A DNA stretch of 64,000 nt from Ascarosepion bandense (lineage: Eukaryota; Mollusca; Cephalopoda; Sepiida; Sepiidae), in assembly GCA_037127315.1 (NCBI GenBank), contig JBBBDQ010000420.1, forward strand, positions 3,472,001 to 3,536,000, in the 5' to 3' direction. This document shows, one piece after another, positions 1 to 10,360 of the stretch. A program made the position numbers and the translations under genes. Position 1 is the first letter of the stretch; the number at the start of each line of letters is the position of its first letter. The notes under the pieces were generated by a model that searched no databases, was not told the origin of the DNA, and saw nothing but the letters and a program-made list of their open reading frames with translations.

Positions 1-1310
1 AAGAGCCAAGACGAAAATTTAATGTAGATGACGTAGAGAGCACCTTGATTGCAAGAAGACTCTAAATTAGGTACATCCATTAAATCGCTGAAAAAAAAAA
101 CCAAAAAAAAAAACCTCAATCCTCATAAAAACGAACCTTTTTCATCAAAATGTTTATGTTATTATTAAGAGGATGATCAATATATTTTTTAATTATTTTA
201 AAAAAATTTTAATCCTTTCTAACACGTTCGAAATTTTGGTAAACATCTTGTTTTTATTTTCGTAAGCGGGGAGCAAAATCTCTACGAGAATTTACAATGA
301 CAAACGTAATATTAAATAACTCATTTTTTTTCCTGTGATAAACACATTCATTCAAAAATTATTACAATAATCAAATAATTGTCAGATTTTAATGAAACTT
401 TCAGGACCTATTCACAAATAAATTAAATTATTTTTGAAATTATTATTTTTTAAAAATATTGATAAAAATATATTTTTACATCTGTTACTTCTCCCCCACT
501 CTACGTAAATTGATGAAATTTCAAGAAATTAAATTCTGTAGGCTAAATTGGTTCTATTAGTTAAACGCAGGATTCATTGCGGAATGTAAATCATTTATTT
601 TTATAACCATTTAGTCTCTTTTACCGAAAATCTGCTTCGAATATAAAATAAAAAAATGTAATAAAACTATGATATTATTTAATTAAAAAAGGTTTTAATT
701 AAGTTAATAAATAACATAAATTTCAAATATTATAGTCTCAAGAAAAAAATTTTTTCAGTTAATAATGAAATTTTAAAAGAGTTGTTTTCATTTTTGATTT
801 TTTAATTATAATGATTTATAAAGTTTCAAAATATTCTTAAAATATTTCCAACACTTGTAGACGTTATGTTGGTAGGTTATGATTATATTTACTAATTGAA
901 AATTGAAAAGTTGAATACAAATCATCTAACCATCATATTTTCAAAATAATTTTCACTTTTTTGTGTATTTGAAGTTTGTTTGTTTTTTTGTTTTTTGTAT
1001 GGCAACTTCTATATATACATTAAAAGGTCAAATATTTCAGGGTTTCTTTCCCTCATCGGAAAAAAAATTGTACATTTATGTCACTTGTGATCGCCATACA
1101 TTTATCTCTCATCTAGCAAGCTGTTAACACATTTCAAATACGGTGGACAGGTCAGAAAAGTTAAACTTTCTGATTTAGAATCGTATGTATATTTTATTTT
1201 TTCATAATTTTTAAAACCAAAAATTAACACATCACTCAATAAGACCCGGGCCTTACATATAAATGGCGCCACTAATAAAAAATTAATTATTTTTATGAAA
1301 TACTAACCTT
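1..1310. other. AT-rich intergenic stretch, nothing assigned
   Basis: About 1.3 kb of AT-rich DNA with homopolymer A and T runs and no open frame or repeat family that recurs elsewhere in the window. I see no coding signal, RNA fold or element terminus here. Confidence 0.6.
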
Positions 1311-1499
1311 CAAATGACACGTAACAAAATTTGGGTTCAATCGGATTATTATTTTACAAATTACAGTTATTTAAGTGAAGCTACTGTTGCAAATTTTCAA
1401 AACAATGGAAGAATTTCGTGTATCGATAAAGCATTGCTTTCTGATGGGAAAAACACAAACTTGGCTCTAAACATTATCACAACTCAACACACACACTTT

Positions 1500-1513
1500 C
1501 TCTCTCACTCTCG

Positions 1514-1566
<53 letters not shown>

Positions 1567-1648
1567 TTATTATTATTATTACAATAACATACTGCAGCTT
1601 TAAAGCCTGATGAACGTGTTTTAACATCGAAACTTTATAGTTGCAGTA

Positions 1649-1686
<38 letters not shown>
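1500..1686. repeat. Compound microsatellite (CT)n(TA)n with a (TTA)n foldback
   Basis: A CT tract passes directly into a TA tract (1500-1562) and then a short (TTA) run. The block reading TACAATAACATACTGCA near 1580-1596 returns as its reverse complement, TGCAGTATGTTATTATT, at about 1642-1660, followed by a longer (TTA)n to 1686. The two (TTA) tails are therefore arms of a hairpin with a loop of about 45 bp. An open frame crossing the tract (1314-1610) encodes alternating L/S and Y/I and is not a gene. Confidence 0.8.
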
Positions 1687-1688
<2 letters not shown>

Positions 1689-1794
1689 TAATATTTATGC
1701 TCTACTTTTGTATTGGGCAAATTTTAAAGTGAATATCTAACTGTGAAATGTGCATGTGTATGTGTTTAACGTATGCCATTAGGACATACGGGAT

Positions 1795-1845
1795 CGGACA
1801 TTGTGGAGATCCATACCTATATCTTGAAAGGACATGGCACATAAT
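1795..1845 (+). mobile_element. LINE-R 3'-terminal scrap
   Basis: The motif CTTGAAAGGACATGGCACAT matches the last bases of the LINE-R copies at 27860-27895 and 46575-46605, which read CCTGAAAGGACAAGGCACAT and CCTGAAGGGACATGGCGCAT. Only about 50 bp remain. Confidence 0.4.
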
Positions 1846-2155
1846 TATTCACCTTGTTTCGCCACTAAGACGCGGGTGAGACACAATTTCGAGGTTTACT
1901 GTGGGGAGCCCGAAGGCGGGCGAACAGGCAAGTGCCAAAAATTGACCGTGCTGGCCACAGTGACGACCACTGATCCACCTCTTTAGTGCAGTGGGGTAGT
2001 ACAGCCTCGGGACACTGTTCCCCGGTATCGGGTATCTCTCAGTATAATTTTTCTCAGATAGATGTCTGTCTTCGGACACAGATACAACGGAGTCGCACAT
2101 TGCCCGGGGACGGAGACGTAGCTCAGAGATGATGATCCACACTAGCCAGAAAATG
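1846..2155. other. GC-rich patch of unknown identity
   Basis: About 300 bp clearly richer in G+C than its surroundings, lying between a LINE-R end and the SINE-I trimer. A 97-codon minus-strand frame (1849-2142) covers most of it but shows no family motif I recognise. It contains GTAGCTCAGAGATGATGATC near 2116, which resembles the A-box half of a tRNA. It could be the body of an unrecognised SINE or an exapted fragment. Confidence 0.3.
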
Positions 2156-2169
2156 GCAGGTGAGTATTT

Positions 2170-2575
2170 AAATGATTTTCTAAGCGTAGTTTAAATGTAG
2201 CCTAAGGTCAAAGGTGTAGAGAATCAAACTCACTACTCTGTCGTCATTTATCTGGCGAGACAAGGTTGTTAACTATTCCACTACTTCGGAGAGTCCCAAA
2301 AATTATTTTCTAGGCTTAGTATAGATATGGCACAAGGCCGACAGTAAGGAACACCCAGGGAATATTAAATTCAATACTCAGCCGGAATTAGTCTAGCGAG
2401 ACAAGCTTGCTAACCATTGCAGTACGTTGAGTTGTCTGCAATTTTCTAAGCGTAGCTCAGATGTTACAGAAGGTCGAAATTATGGGAAACCCAGTGAGAA
2501 TCGAATTCACTATTCAGTCGTAAGCTAATCTAGTATGACAGGCTTGTTAAGCATTACACCACGTCGGAACAGAAG
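2170..2575 (-). repeat. Tandem trimer of tRNA-derived SINE-I units
   Basis: Three diverged units repeat with a period of about 131-135 bp. Their plus-strand starts lie at the TTTTCTAAGCGTAG-like motif near 2175, 2306 and 2441. Read on the minus strand, each has an A-box-like TGGTGCAATGGTTAGCAAGC stretch and a B-box-like GAGTTCGATCC stretch at tRNA spacing. A single copy of the family lies at 59925-60055. The units differ enough that this is an old multimer. Confidence 0.7.
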
Positions 2576-2749
2576 AAGTATTAACTTAATTGTCAGTGTT
2601 ATTCAGAAATACTCGTGACACTATGATTTGGTTAATTTTTTGAAATTATTATTTTTTTTAATATTGGTAAAAAATATTGGTATTTGATTCTAGTTCCGAA
2701 ATATAGCCTAACTTTTGCTTATTACCTGTGGAAATGAGTCTTGAGATTT

Positions 2750-3775
2750 TACCATTATGATCGAAATCCTTGAATACTGTTGCCATATCTGGTCGGGTGC
2801 TCCTGCTATTCATCTCGAGGTTGTCGACTAAATCCAAAGAAGGATCTGCAATGTAAGCGATCCTGACATAACATCTTGACTTCAGTCAATTTCTCACTGA
2901 CGTAACGTAGTTTCTACAAATATGTTAGCAGCAACTGCTCTAGTATTTGTCTATACTTCTGAGATGAGGTAATATCTACAGAATTTACATTATTCAGATT
3001 ATTGTCCGAATAATGTAAATACTGTAATGCAAATACTGTAGATACTGTAAATAATGTAACTGACTATATCCACTGGATGTAGACGTTGGTTAGTCAGGTG
3101 ACTTGACCCAAAAAGTTGTGAGTTCAATACCAGGCAACAGCAGTGGTGAACAAGTAACTTACAGGGTTAGAGGTAGATGACTACCAAAAGAGGCACTGCT
3201 ACGCAAGGAATGAAGATCATATACCTCAGTGGTTGTAATAAAAGGTTCAGTTCAAAATTTCTAGCACTTGAGGAAGGCCGGAACGTAAAACGGCCGAAAC
3301 GTCGTACAAATGGCAACAAAAATGAGGACAATAGTCCTTTCAAAAAGGAAACTCATCTTTACAATAATGTAAAGACTGTAGCAACTGCTCTGGAAAGCTT
3401 TTTTCCTGGTGCCCACCCACGTGAATTTAAGCGCGTTACTAGATTGGCAACTAGGTCTCACCCTTTTATCGTTGAAATAATTAAATGTAACCCACGTCTA
3501 CTCTAACAGTTTCCTTTCTTCTCGCACTTCCCGCACGTGGAACTTCCTTTCGTTTATTTGCTCCTCTGAACGCTACTACAACTTTCAAACATTTAAAGGC
3601 AACGTTAGTTGCCATCTTCTATCTTATTGAATCCCATTTATGCTTTATCCTATCTTCAATGCCCCCTTACTCATTTTTTTTCTCTCCCATTGTAACATCT
3701 TGGGCACCAGTGGCTGTCCCGCCTTGCTTGGTGGTGTATACGCAGTTATTTCTAATTCAAATATCAAGTATAGCT
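2750..3775 (+). mobile_element. LINE-K fragment (CR1/Jockey-like), RT C-terminus plus 3' UTR, interrupted
   Basis: Frameshifted translation gives YCCHIWSGAPAIHLEVVD, then IQRRICNV, and after an insertion LESFFPGAHPREFKRVTRLA and TRSHPFIVEI. This is the reverse transcriptase C-terminal tail also seen at 56139-56500. The 3' end carries the family terminal motif GTCCCGCCTTGCTTGGTGGT (3717-3736). The copy is split by a SINE-D (2942-3379). It has in-frame stops and is a dead fragment. Clade assignment is tentative. Confidence 0.75.
2942..3379 (+). mobile_element. SINE-D, near-complete, inserted in LINE-K
   Basis: The 12-bp duplication AGCAACTGCTCT flanks the insert at 2930-2941 and 3380-3391 and interrupts LINE-K coding sequence. 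Inside are a tRNA-like part (A-box-like GGTTAGTCAGGTGACTTGAC, B-box-like GAGTTCAATACC around 3120-3133) and the family body with CGAAACGTCGTACAAATGGC. Its left end carries TGAGATGAGGTA and TTTACATTATTCAG motifs, which recur inverted at the other end of the copy near 50.6 kb. The target duplication supports LINE-type retrotransposition. Confidence 0.75.
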
Positions 3776-3779
3776 AACT

Positions 3780-4160
3780 TTGTTACATACCCTTTTTTAA
3801 AGTAACATGCGTTACATTCTAATTTTTGCATTTGCAAAATATATAATTCTGCCTGTTTCTCTCTTAGTAAGTACATGCGTGACGCTTTGTCATCAATGCT
3901 TCCGTTTTGCTTACGAGGATAGACGGAAGAAAATATTAAAGCTGTGACACCGTTTGATTTTCAGTGAGAAATAGAAAACAGATATTAATAAGAAAGAAGA
4001 AAGGAAAGGGAAGATAAAACTCTCATGCGTTTAAAGTCTGCTTCATTGAAATATATAAAAAAAACTTTGAATCTTTAAGCTTACGATCGTACTTTAAAAC
4101 ACGTACGCTTACCTAGATGATCAGTACTTCAATGAGTGACCGCTTTGGAATATCAGGTCC
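3780..4160. other. No feature seen
   Basis: AT-rich sequence without an open frame, tRNA-like boxes or similarity to other parts of the window. Confidence 0.5.
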
Positions 4161-4164
4161 TGTG

Positions 4165-4475
4165 AAATTGGATGTGCGGATGGTGTAATGTATAATGGAA
4201 TTGTTAATCGGAGAGCCGAGTTCTAAATCGAATTTGGTTCGTTATATCAACTTAAAACATTTGGAAAGGTTTCAATCCACCTCTTTCCCAACTATAAGTT
4301 AATTAGTAGAATTTGTATCATTATTAAGTCAGTTTAGTGCCATACGTGATTGAGCGATCTTATCTCGAAAGAGACATGACTGACTGTGCAGAAGATTTTC
4401 CTGCAGTAGGTTGCCATTACTTTTTGCGGTAGACTAGTTACCAACCAAGGCTACAGAACCCAATCAGATGATTTT
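4165..4475. mobile_element. Two SINE-A pieces in opposite orientation
   Basis: 4165-4310 reads as a plus-strand SINE-A head: A-box-like TGGTGTAATGTATAATGG, a diverged B-box around GAGCCGAGTTC, then the body. 4328-4475 is the minus-strand 3' half, with GTGCCATACGTGATTGAGCG, TCTCGAAAGAGACATGACTG and the family GGTTGCCATTAC block. The halves point at each other. This suggests a second insertion or an inversion-type retrotransposition. Confidence 0.65.
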
Positions 4476-4649
4476 ATTGAATTAATTTACTTTTTATAGA
4501 TTTTTGTCTCATTTTGGTAAATATATCTTTTAAAATGAGAGGTCAGTGTTATTTTCATTTCTGTGTCATGTAGACGGCAATGTGTCCATCGAACCCAGTA
4601 TGTATATTAAAGTAAGATGTCAATATTATTTGAACAACAGTACGGCTAT

Positions 4650-5015
4650 ATTATTTTTTTTTTAATCATATCACCCAGAGCAAGGCGGTAAGGCCACTGG
4701 TGTGCAGGGGGTTACGTAAGAGTGAATAAATTGGAAAAGAGAAAGCCGGAAACCACGTCCTAAAGAGGGAACAAGTGATGAGCCTCTACACCTGTTCAAT
4801 AGACGTGGATGGAGTGTGAACCGGGCGATAGTTTAGTCTATCTACTCCAATTGAAAAAATAAAAAACATACAAAAATAAAATAGAATAAAATAAAAAATA
4901 AAAAAAATAAGCAAAAAAGGAAAGTGAAAAGATTGGAAAAGAGAAAGCCGGAAACCACATCCTAAACAGGGAACAAGGGATGAGCCTCTTAACCGGTTCA
5001 ATAGACGTCTCTATT
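4650..5015 (-). mobile_element. Element C, two tandem units with LINE-K-like 3' tail
   Basis: The minus-strand 3' tail is a T run, then AATCATATCACCCAGAGCAA and the complement of the GCCCCCTGC...CACTGG tail. After it come two copies of the unit containing GGAAAAGAGAAAGCCGGAAA and CCTCTACACCTGTTCAATAG (or variants), starting near 4721 and 4924. The units are separated by an A-rich spacer. The same unit occurs five times at 43.6-44.4 kb and twice at 57.9-58.2 kb. Confidence 0.75.
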
Positions 5016-5035
5016 GTCAATATTTTCTCTGAATG

Positions 5036-5140
5036 TGTGGTGGTGCAAATGAAATGAAATCAGAGATCCGAGTTCGAATGACATTCGAGTTCGTTACACT
5101 TCCTCCATCTATGTGTTAAATAATAGGTTCTATATCTGAA
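5036..5140 (+). mobile_element. SINE-A head fragment
   Basis: Contains the A-box-like GTGGTGGTGCAAATG and the B-box-like GATCCGAGTTCGAATGACAT, followed by a short stretch of body (TATGTGTTAAATAATAGG). The 3' half is missing. Confidence 0.55.
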
Positions 5141-5144
5141 AAAA

Positions 5145-5920
5145 AATAGTTTTTAATACAATACTCACTCGTAAAAACACTTAATCCGTCTTATAATTTA
5201 AAATAAGTTTCGGCTTTAAATAACCCCCAAGGTGTTGATAAACCGCAAAATTCAAATGAAATGAAATCAAAATATTGTTAACATCTAAATCCTGAAGAAT
5301 GCAACACTTATAATGATGGTGTTGACGAACCCAAGTCTGAATTGGTGATGATCGAGCACGGATGGGTTTGTTTGTTTGTTTTTTGTTTTTGTTTTTTTTG
5401 TTTTTTTTTTTGTTTTTTTTTTTTTGAGATTTTATTCTTCGTAGTAGAATTAAAATGCTAAAAAGCCAATATGAAGCGGCCGTGATTCCCGTGTCTTAAA
5501 TGACATCGGAATTTGCCAGTTAAACACTAGCTACTAACAGAAATAAAAAATAAACAAAAAATATAGCGTCCTTCAGATTTTGAATAAAAATTACGAACGA
5601 GTGTTAAAAAGATAAAACAGAGACTCAAAAGGAAACTCATCTTCATTCAGCTTCTGCAGCCGCAATAGAAAAAAAATGTCCATTCCGTAATGATCTCGTC
5701 AGCCATCAGAGCCCATCGACCAGAAATGCGTGACCTTATCAGCAATCAACGAGTACTGACCTTATCAGTCATCAACTCGTACTGACCTTAGCGGGTCAAT
5801 CAGCGGGTATTTACCAGAGATCTTTGCTCCGTATCGATCCAAATCATTAGAAATATTTATTTACAATTTGACGAAGAACTCTCAACTTCTTAATAATAAG
5901 ATAATATTTATTATTATTAT
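5145..5920. other. Unassigned AT-rich stretch with poly-T tract and short local repeats
   Basis: Holds a T-rich tract (about 5370-5425), a motif shared with 10.6-10.85 kb (TTCGGCTTTAAATAACCCCC, opposite strand), and a local duplication of the phrase GTACTGACCTTATCAG or GTACTGACCTTAGCGG (5750-5795). No coding signal is visible. Confidence 0.5.
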
Positions 5921-6627
5921 TTTTTTTTAATCATTTCACCCCAACCAAGGCATGAACAATATAAACGTTAAAGAATCGTCAGTGTGCTTTATTGATAATG
6001 AGGTGGGATTTATATATTGATTAAATATAACAATTAAAACGAAAAGAATCTTTTGTTTCTTTCCCGTCATCAATTTGGAGATAATGCATGGAAATGAACC
6101 TAATCATAGTTTTAAAAGAAATCATAATCTTAATCGCCAGTGCATTCGTCATTACGCAAGGCTATCTTTAATCAGTTAATGTTGTTTATTCATTTATCCA
6201 GACACCTAGTAGGCGTAAAATGGCTTTTGCACTTAGGATCTAACCAAACTGGTTTTGGCATGAAAGCCCCAGGAACTGTCATTGGCTTCAGATGAAGATA
6301 TGAGACTCTTTCAGTCTTAACTTGTCATTCCTGTCGGTAATTGGTTACTGACTAAGGATAACAATCCAGAAGGTCAATAGAATCCACGAGAACGATTTTG
6401 ATGTTCATACAGGCATGACGTTATAACCATACATAATGTTAGTTCGGTTCCCGTACGATCACCGAAGTTAAGCAACACGACAGTACCTGGATCGGTGACA
6501 GCTTGGGAACGCCAGGTGTTGTCTTGAATGCTAATGTCCATAGTAAAAATAATTCAGTATTGTCCAATTGAAAGCCGAGTTCGAATTCCACTTTCGTTCA
6601 TTATATTCACCTACGCGCAAAGTATAA
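5921..6627. repeat. Left arm of a 2.37-kb near-perfect inverted repeat
   Basis: Read base by base, 5921-6627 is the reverse complement of 7583-8290. I could find only about two or three substitutions over roughly 707 bp, for example CGTCATC against CATCATC near 6067 and AATTCAG against AACTCAG near 6551. The outer edge is a T run plus AATCATTTCACCCCAACC, the complement of the poly-A LINE-K-type tail. The inner edge is a tRNA-like SINE-A head (GAGCCGAG-type B box at about 6580). A 5S-rRNA-like sequence lies at 6421-6526. Near-identity means recent formation or gene conversion. Confidence 0.92.
6421..6526 (+). pseudogene. 5S rRNA-like sequence (left arm copy)
   Basis: The order of 5S landmarks is kept: AACCATACATAATGTTAG for the 5' CCATACCACG part, CGATCACCGAAGTTAAGCAA for the loop B / box A region, CTGGATCGGTGACAG for the intermediate element and GCTTGGGAACGCCAGGTGTT for box C. 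Several bases are missing between box A and the intermediate element, and helix I is not well paired. It is about 105 nt against the usual 120. It resembles a 5S-derived (SINE3-type) promoter module more than a working rRNA gene. Confidence 0.75.
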
Positions 6628-6837
6628 TAGAATAATTAATAATATTTAAATAATTAAAGTAGAATAATATAATTAGAAATATTGCGAATACTTCTAAAAA
6701 TATCCGATATAAAATGAAAATATTAAATTTATTGTTGGAGTTTCTTCCCTGTTTACACTAAATGGACTCTTCTTAAGATTATATATAGTATATAGTAGTA
6801 GTCATTAGTGAACTACAGAGAGTAACAGTATGTACAT

Positions 6838-7130
6838 CTTTCATTAAATGTTTTAAATTTTTTTTTATATTGTATATAAATACATTTTTATTGTCATGGG
6901 TTTTTCTCCCCTTTTTAGGTGCCCCTTGTAAATATGTGGTATTGTGGCGTATGAAAGTTTGGGAGGTGATGGATGGGTTCTTTTAGTGGTTGAGCAAATT
7001 GTAATGAGTGAATGGGTCGTGATAGTGTTTAGCTAGGTATAGAATAGTTATGTGAGTACCACCCTCTACCCGTCCCTTTTTTCGGCCTTGTGCCATAATT
7101 TGTATTTTTATGCAAATAAATATTGAGAGT
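6838..7130 (+). mobile_element. Interspersed repeat H, copy 1 (retroelement 3' end candidate)
   Basis: Strongly similar to 58550-58841 over about 290 bp. Shared blocks include TGTATATAAATA, GGTGATGGATGGGTTCTTTT-type sequence, GTGATAGTGTTTAGCTAGGT and TCGGCC(T/A)TGTGCCA. The end carries an AATAAA signal (CAAATAAATATTGAG). The last block, TTCGGCCTTGTGCCATA, is also the 3' end of SINE-I at 59935. On the minus strand both copies read TILYLAKHYHDPFT in frame. The copy lies in the loop between the arms of the inverted repeat. Class unresolved. Confidence 0.6.
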
Positions 7131-7582
7131 AACAAAGTGTAGTAGCACTGTGGTGTAACAGTAGTGTATCCCAGCGATCTAGTGCTGAGGATAGCATTGC
7201 CAATTCTCACGTCTCGTATTATCTCGCATTTCTCTTGTATTCGACTAACCGTATTGTACGACGTTCTACTAACTTTCTCTGTACATATTGCGTTTTCTAT
7301 CGTATTACTCTGCGTTGTGTATTTATTGGATCTAACCCCAGATCCACAACATTTATCATAAGTAATTTTATCAGCATTGCTTAGTTAATACCAGTTCTAC
7401 TGTGAAACTGCATGATAAAAACCAACATTGTTGATTGACTGGTTCTTTTTGTCCAGATTATTGACACTTCGTGGGTAATTTAAAGCCAGAAAATATTTCT
7501 ATTTGGATTGTAAGATTTTTTTGGATAACGATTTCCTGATACAAATTTTGGAATTAAGCCATAGTCAGTAGGGAATATGGTT

Positions 7583-8290
7583 TTATACTTTGCGCGTAGG
7601 TGAATATAATGAACGAAAGTGGAATTCGAACTCGGCTTTCAATTGGACAATACTGAGTTATTTTTACTATGGACATTAGCATTCAAGACAACACCTGGCG
7701 TTCCCAAGCTGTCACCGATCCAGGTACTGTCGTGTTGCTTAACTTCGGTGATCGTACGGGAACCGAACTAACATTATGTATGGTTATAACGTCATGCCTG
7801 TATGAACATCAAAATCGTTCTCGTGGATTCTATTGACCTTCTGGATTGTTATCCTTAGTCAGTAACCAATTACCGACAGGAATGACAAGTTAAGACTGAA
7901 AGAGTCTCATATCTTCATCTGAAGCCAATGACAGTTCCTGGGGCTTTCATGCCAAAACCAGTTTGGTTAGATCCTAAGTGCAAAAGCCATTTTACGCCTA
8001 CTAGGTGTCTGGATAAATGAATAAACAACATTAACTGATTAAAGATAGCCTTGCGTAATGACGAATGCACTGGCGATTAAGATTATGATTTCTTTTAAAA
8101 CTATGATTAGGTTCATTTCCATGCATTATCTCCAAATTGATGATGGGAAAGAAACAAAAGATTCTTTTCGTTTTAATTGTTATATTTAATCAATATATAA
8201 ATCCCACCTCATTATCAATAAAGCACACTGACGATTCTTTAACGTTTATATTGTTCATGCCTTGGTTGGGGTGAAATGATTAAAAAAAAA
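7583..8290. repeat. Right arm of the 2.37-kb inverted repeat
   Basis: Reverse complement of 5921-6627. In plus orientation it begins with TTATACTTTGCGCGTAGGTG, runs through the SINE-A-like head and the 5S-like segment on the minus strand, and ends GCCTTGGTTGGGGTGAAATG, ATT and an A9 run. Both arms therefore point their poly-A ends outward. The loop between the arms (6628-7582) is about 955 bp and is not self-complementary. Confidence 0.92.
7684..7789 (-). pseudogene. 5S rRNA-like sequence (right arm copy)
   Basis: Mirror copy of the 5S-like segment in the left arm, with the same box A, intermediate-element and box C remnants and the same internal deletion. It follows that the defect predates duplication of the arm. 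Confidence 0.75.
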
Positions 8291-8785
8291 ATTTCGGATT
8301 AGTAATTCTCAACTTTTTTTACTCATGGACTACTTTTATTCACAATCATTTTCGCGGAACCCCATGACCATTTGATGGACAATAAAAAAAGAAAAAAAAG
8401 AAGTTTATTTTATTCTTACTAAGAGATAAGTTTAATTATTATATTAGAGAAAGAGTAAATTATTTATTTTAAAGTAAATCTTATTTAATAAAAATAAAGT
8501 TATATTTCACAACTAAATTATATGAAACATTTATGCATACTAGTATATATATATAGGCCCTAAGAGTGAATGAATAGGTTAATACTGTTAATTTTTTATT
8601 TATATATGATGTATATTAATTAATTTTTATTAATATTTTATTTGTTAATATTTTATATTAATTAATTTATATAAATATATTAATAATATATTTTATTAGT
8701 ATTTAAAATTAGTATCAGTTTTTATTGCCAAATTAAATTAATTTATATTACAAATTATAATCTTTATATAATTTTTCTGTATACA
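8291..8785. other. AT-rich flank with a diverged repeat
   Basis: Begins with AATTCTCAACTTTTTTTACT and GGACTACTTTTATTCACAAT, which look like the start of an old dispersed repeat. It then passes into long TTAATTTATAT-type low-complexity DNA. There are no genes. Confidence 0.4.
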
Positions 8786-8820
8786 CACACACGTACGCGC
8801 ACACGCTCACACACACACAT

Positions 8821-8855
<35 letters not shown>

Positions 8856-9020
8856 ATTACCTAATTTTTGGTCATAATTAAATTAGACCAGTAATCAGTT
8901 GTATTAAAAAGTGTTCAATGAAATTATATTGTAGAACTTTTTAATTTTTCAGTTGTAAACGTGTTCTTACGTGATCTGAATATACCACATGGTAGAAACC
9001 TAGGTTGCGTAATAATTCGT
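8786..9020 (+). repeat. (CA)n(TA)n followed by interspersed repeat S, copy 1
   Basis: A CA-rich block and a (TA)n tract are followed by about 140 bp matching 13757-13880, with shared TTTTTGGTC(A/G)TAATTAAATT, CAGTTGTATTA and AGTGTTCAAT. Both copies have the microsatellite at the same side, so the tract is part of the dispersed unit. At the far end the TGGTAGAAACCTAGGTTGCG block is inverted relative to the other copy. Confidence 0.6.
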
Positions 9021-9699
9021 TTACATATGAAATACATATATATATAATCATTCTTTAATATGTTCTTCTCGGTTTTTATTCAACTTTTACAGTCAAAATA
9101 TTCGGTAGAGTAAAATGGATGCTAAGTTACTGCGCTTGATCTATCTTTCTGCTAGAGTTGCTTTTCTAATTTTAGTATTTTAATACGGCGTAGATTACTG
9201 TAGAAATCCCAATTCTTTATTGTAGCAACTGCTGCCTTGTAAAATTGCTCTACGTAACACTAAATTATCACTACTGACTCCAAGTTTTCTATTTGCTTGG
9301 TTTTTTTTTTTTTGTTTATTAGTTTGTTTTTTTTTTGGGTGGGTGATGTGTGTGTGTGTGTGTGTGTGCGCGCGCACTCCCAGTAATGTTACATGGATCT
9401 TGGTTGAGAACCTCTGATTTAGATAATTGCAAACCTTGTATGTATTCCCACTCTTCATAATTACGCTACCAGCAAACATTTACTTATTACTTCATTCAGG
9501 CTCTTTGATTTTAGCGTCTTAGACATAAGATTCTGATTTTTGTATTTGGAGGTTCTCATTCACACAATATCTTAATTTCTCTTTGTCTTCAAAATTGTTT
9601 TAAACTATATTCTAAGACCAGATTCTGTCTTACTTCAAACTTACTTTGGCCAAGAATAATTTATAATTCATAATATAAAAAATATTCAGCTATTTTTTA

Positions 9700-10360
9700 A
9701 TCAATTTACACTAAGCAAGGTTGTAAAGTCACTAATATACAATAGATTACCGAGTGCAAAAGAAAAGAGGAAAAAAAGAAACATTATAAAAGAAACATTA
9801 AAAAAGAAACATTATAAAAATAAAAGGATTCAAGAAAGTAGATAAAGGCTTTTGGCTGAAATCATGGAGCCGGAAGAGATTTCTACAAACTAGGAGCACA
9901 ATAGAAGAATATGTTAGCATAGAACTTACAGTTGCATCTAGCTAATTTAACGGTAAATTAATGAGACCTTGTTGCCAATCTAGTCAGTCAATCAGTTTAG
10001 TACCACACGGCATATACGCTTGGGCAATCATGTCTCTTTCGATCCATGGCTGATTAGGTCATAGATTTTCTCGCGTTTAGGTTGTCATTACTTTCTGTAG
10101 TAAACTGGTTACCAATCTACTACAGTTCTTAAATTCATAAAGTCTAGGAACCTGGGCGGAATGTTCACTAGAAAGATTACGATGAAAATATCTATAGAAA
10201 AGGCACAAGTTACATTACAGCCAGGTGGTGAGAAAACCGACTGAAGTCGATATGCCAGGTAAGGACCGATAGCATTGCAAATTCTTCTTTGAATTTTATC
10301 AAGAATCTCTAAATATATAACAAATGCACTGGACCATATGCAAAGCGTGAACAACTGGTA
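9700..10360 (-). mobile_element. LINE-K fragment, minus strand, with SINE-A inside
   Basis: The minus-strand frame 10109-10354 gives EILDKIQRRICNAIGPYLA and YRLQSVFSPPGCNVT, the LINE-K RT tail. Later residues need frameshifts. Around 9700-9760 a diverged 3' terminus remains (TCAATTTACACTAAGCAAGG). The fragment is split by a SINE-A at 9985-10111. A related minus-strand copy sits at 32685-32960. Confidence 0.7.
9985..10111 (-). mobile_element. SINE-A 3' half inserted in LINE-K
   Basis: Starts with the family tail CAGTCAGTCAATCAGTTTAG, continues through the GGGCAATCATGTCTC hairpin region and ends in ACTTTCTGTAGTAAACTGG. It is flanked by CCAATCTAGT (9975-9984) and CCAATCTACT (10112-10121), a 10-bp target duplication with one change. 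The head is absent, so this copy was 5'-truncated on insertion. Confidence 0.75.

Noticed and set aside
6421..6526. Functional 5S rRNA gene
   Set aside because: Internal deletion, poor helix I pairing, no tandem 5S array and no typical T-run terminator at the expected end.
5921..8290. Classical DNA transposon with long terminal inverted repeats
   Set aside because: Poly-T/poly-A outer ends and no transposase in the loop; no adjacent target duplication could be found. Left open as foldback or composite.
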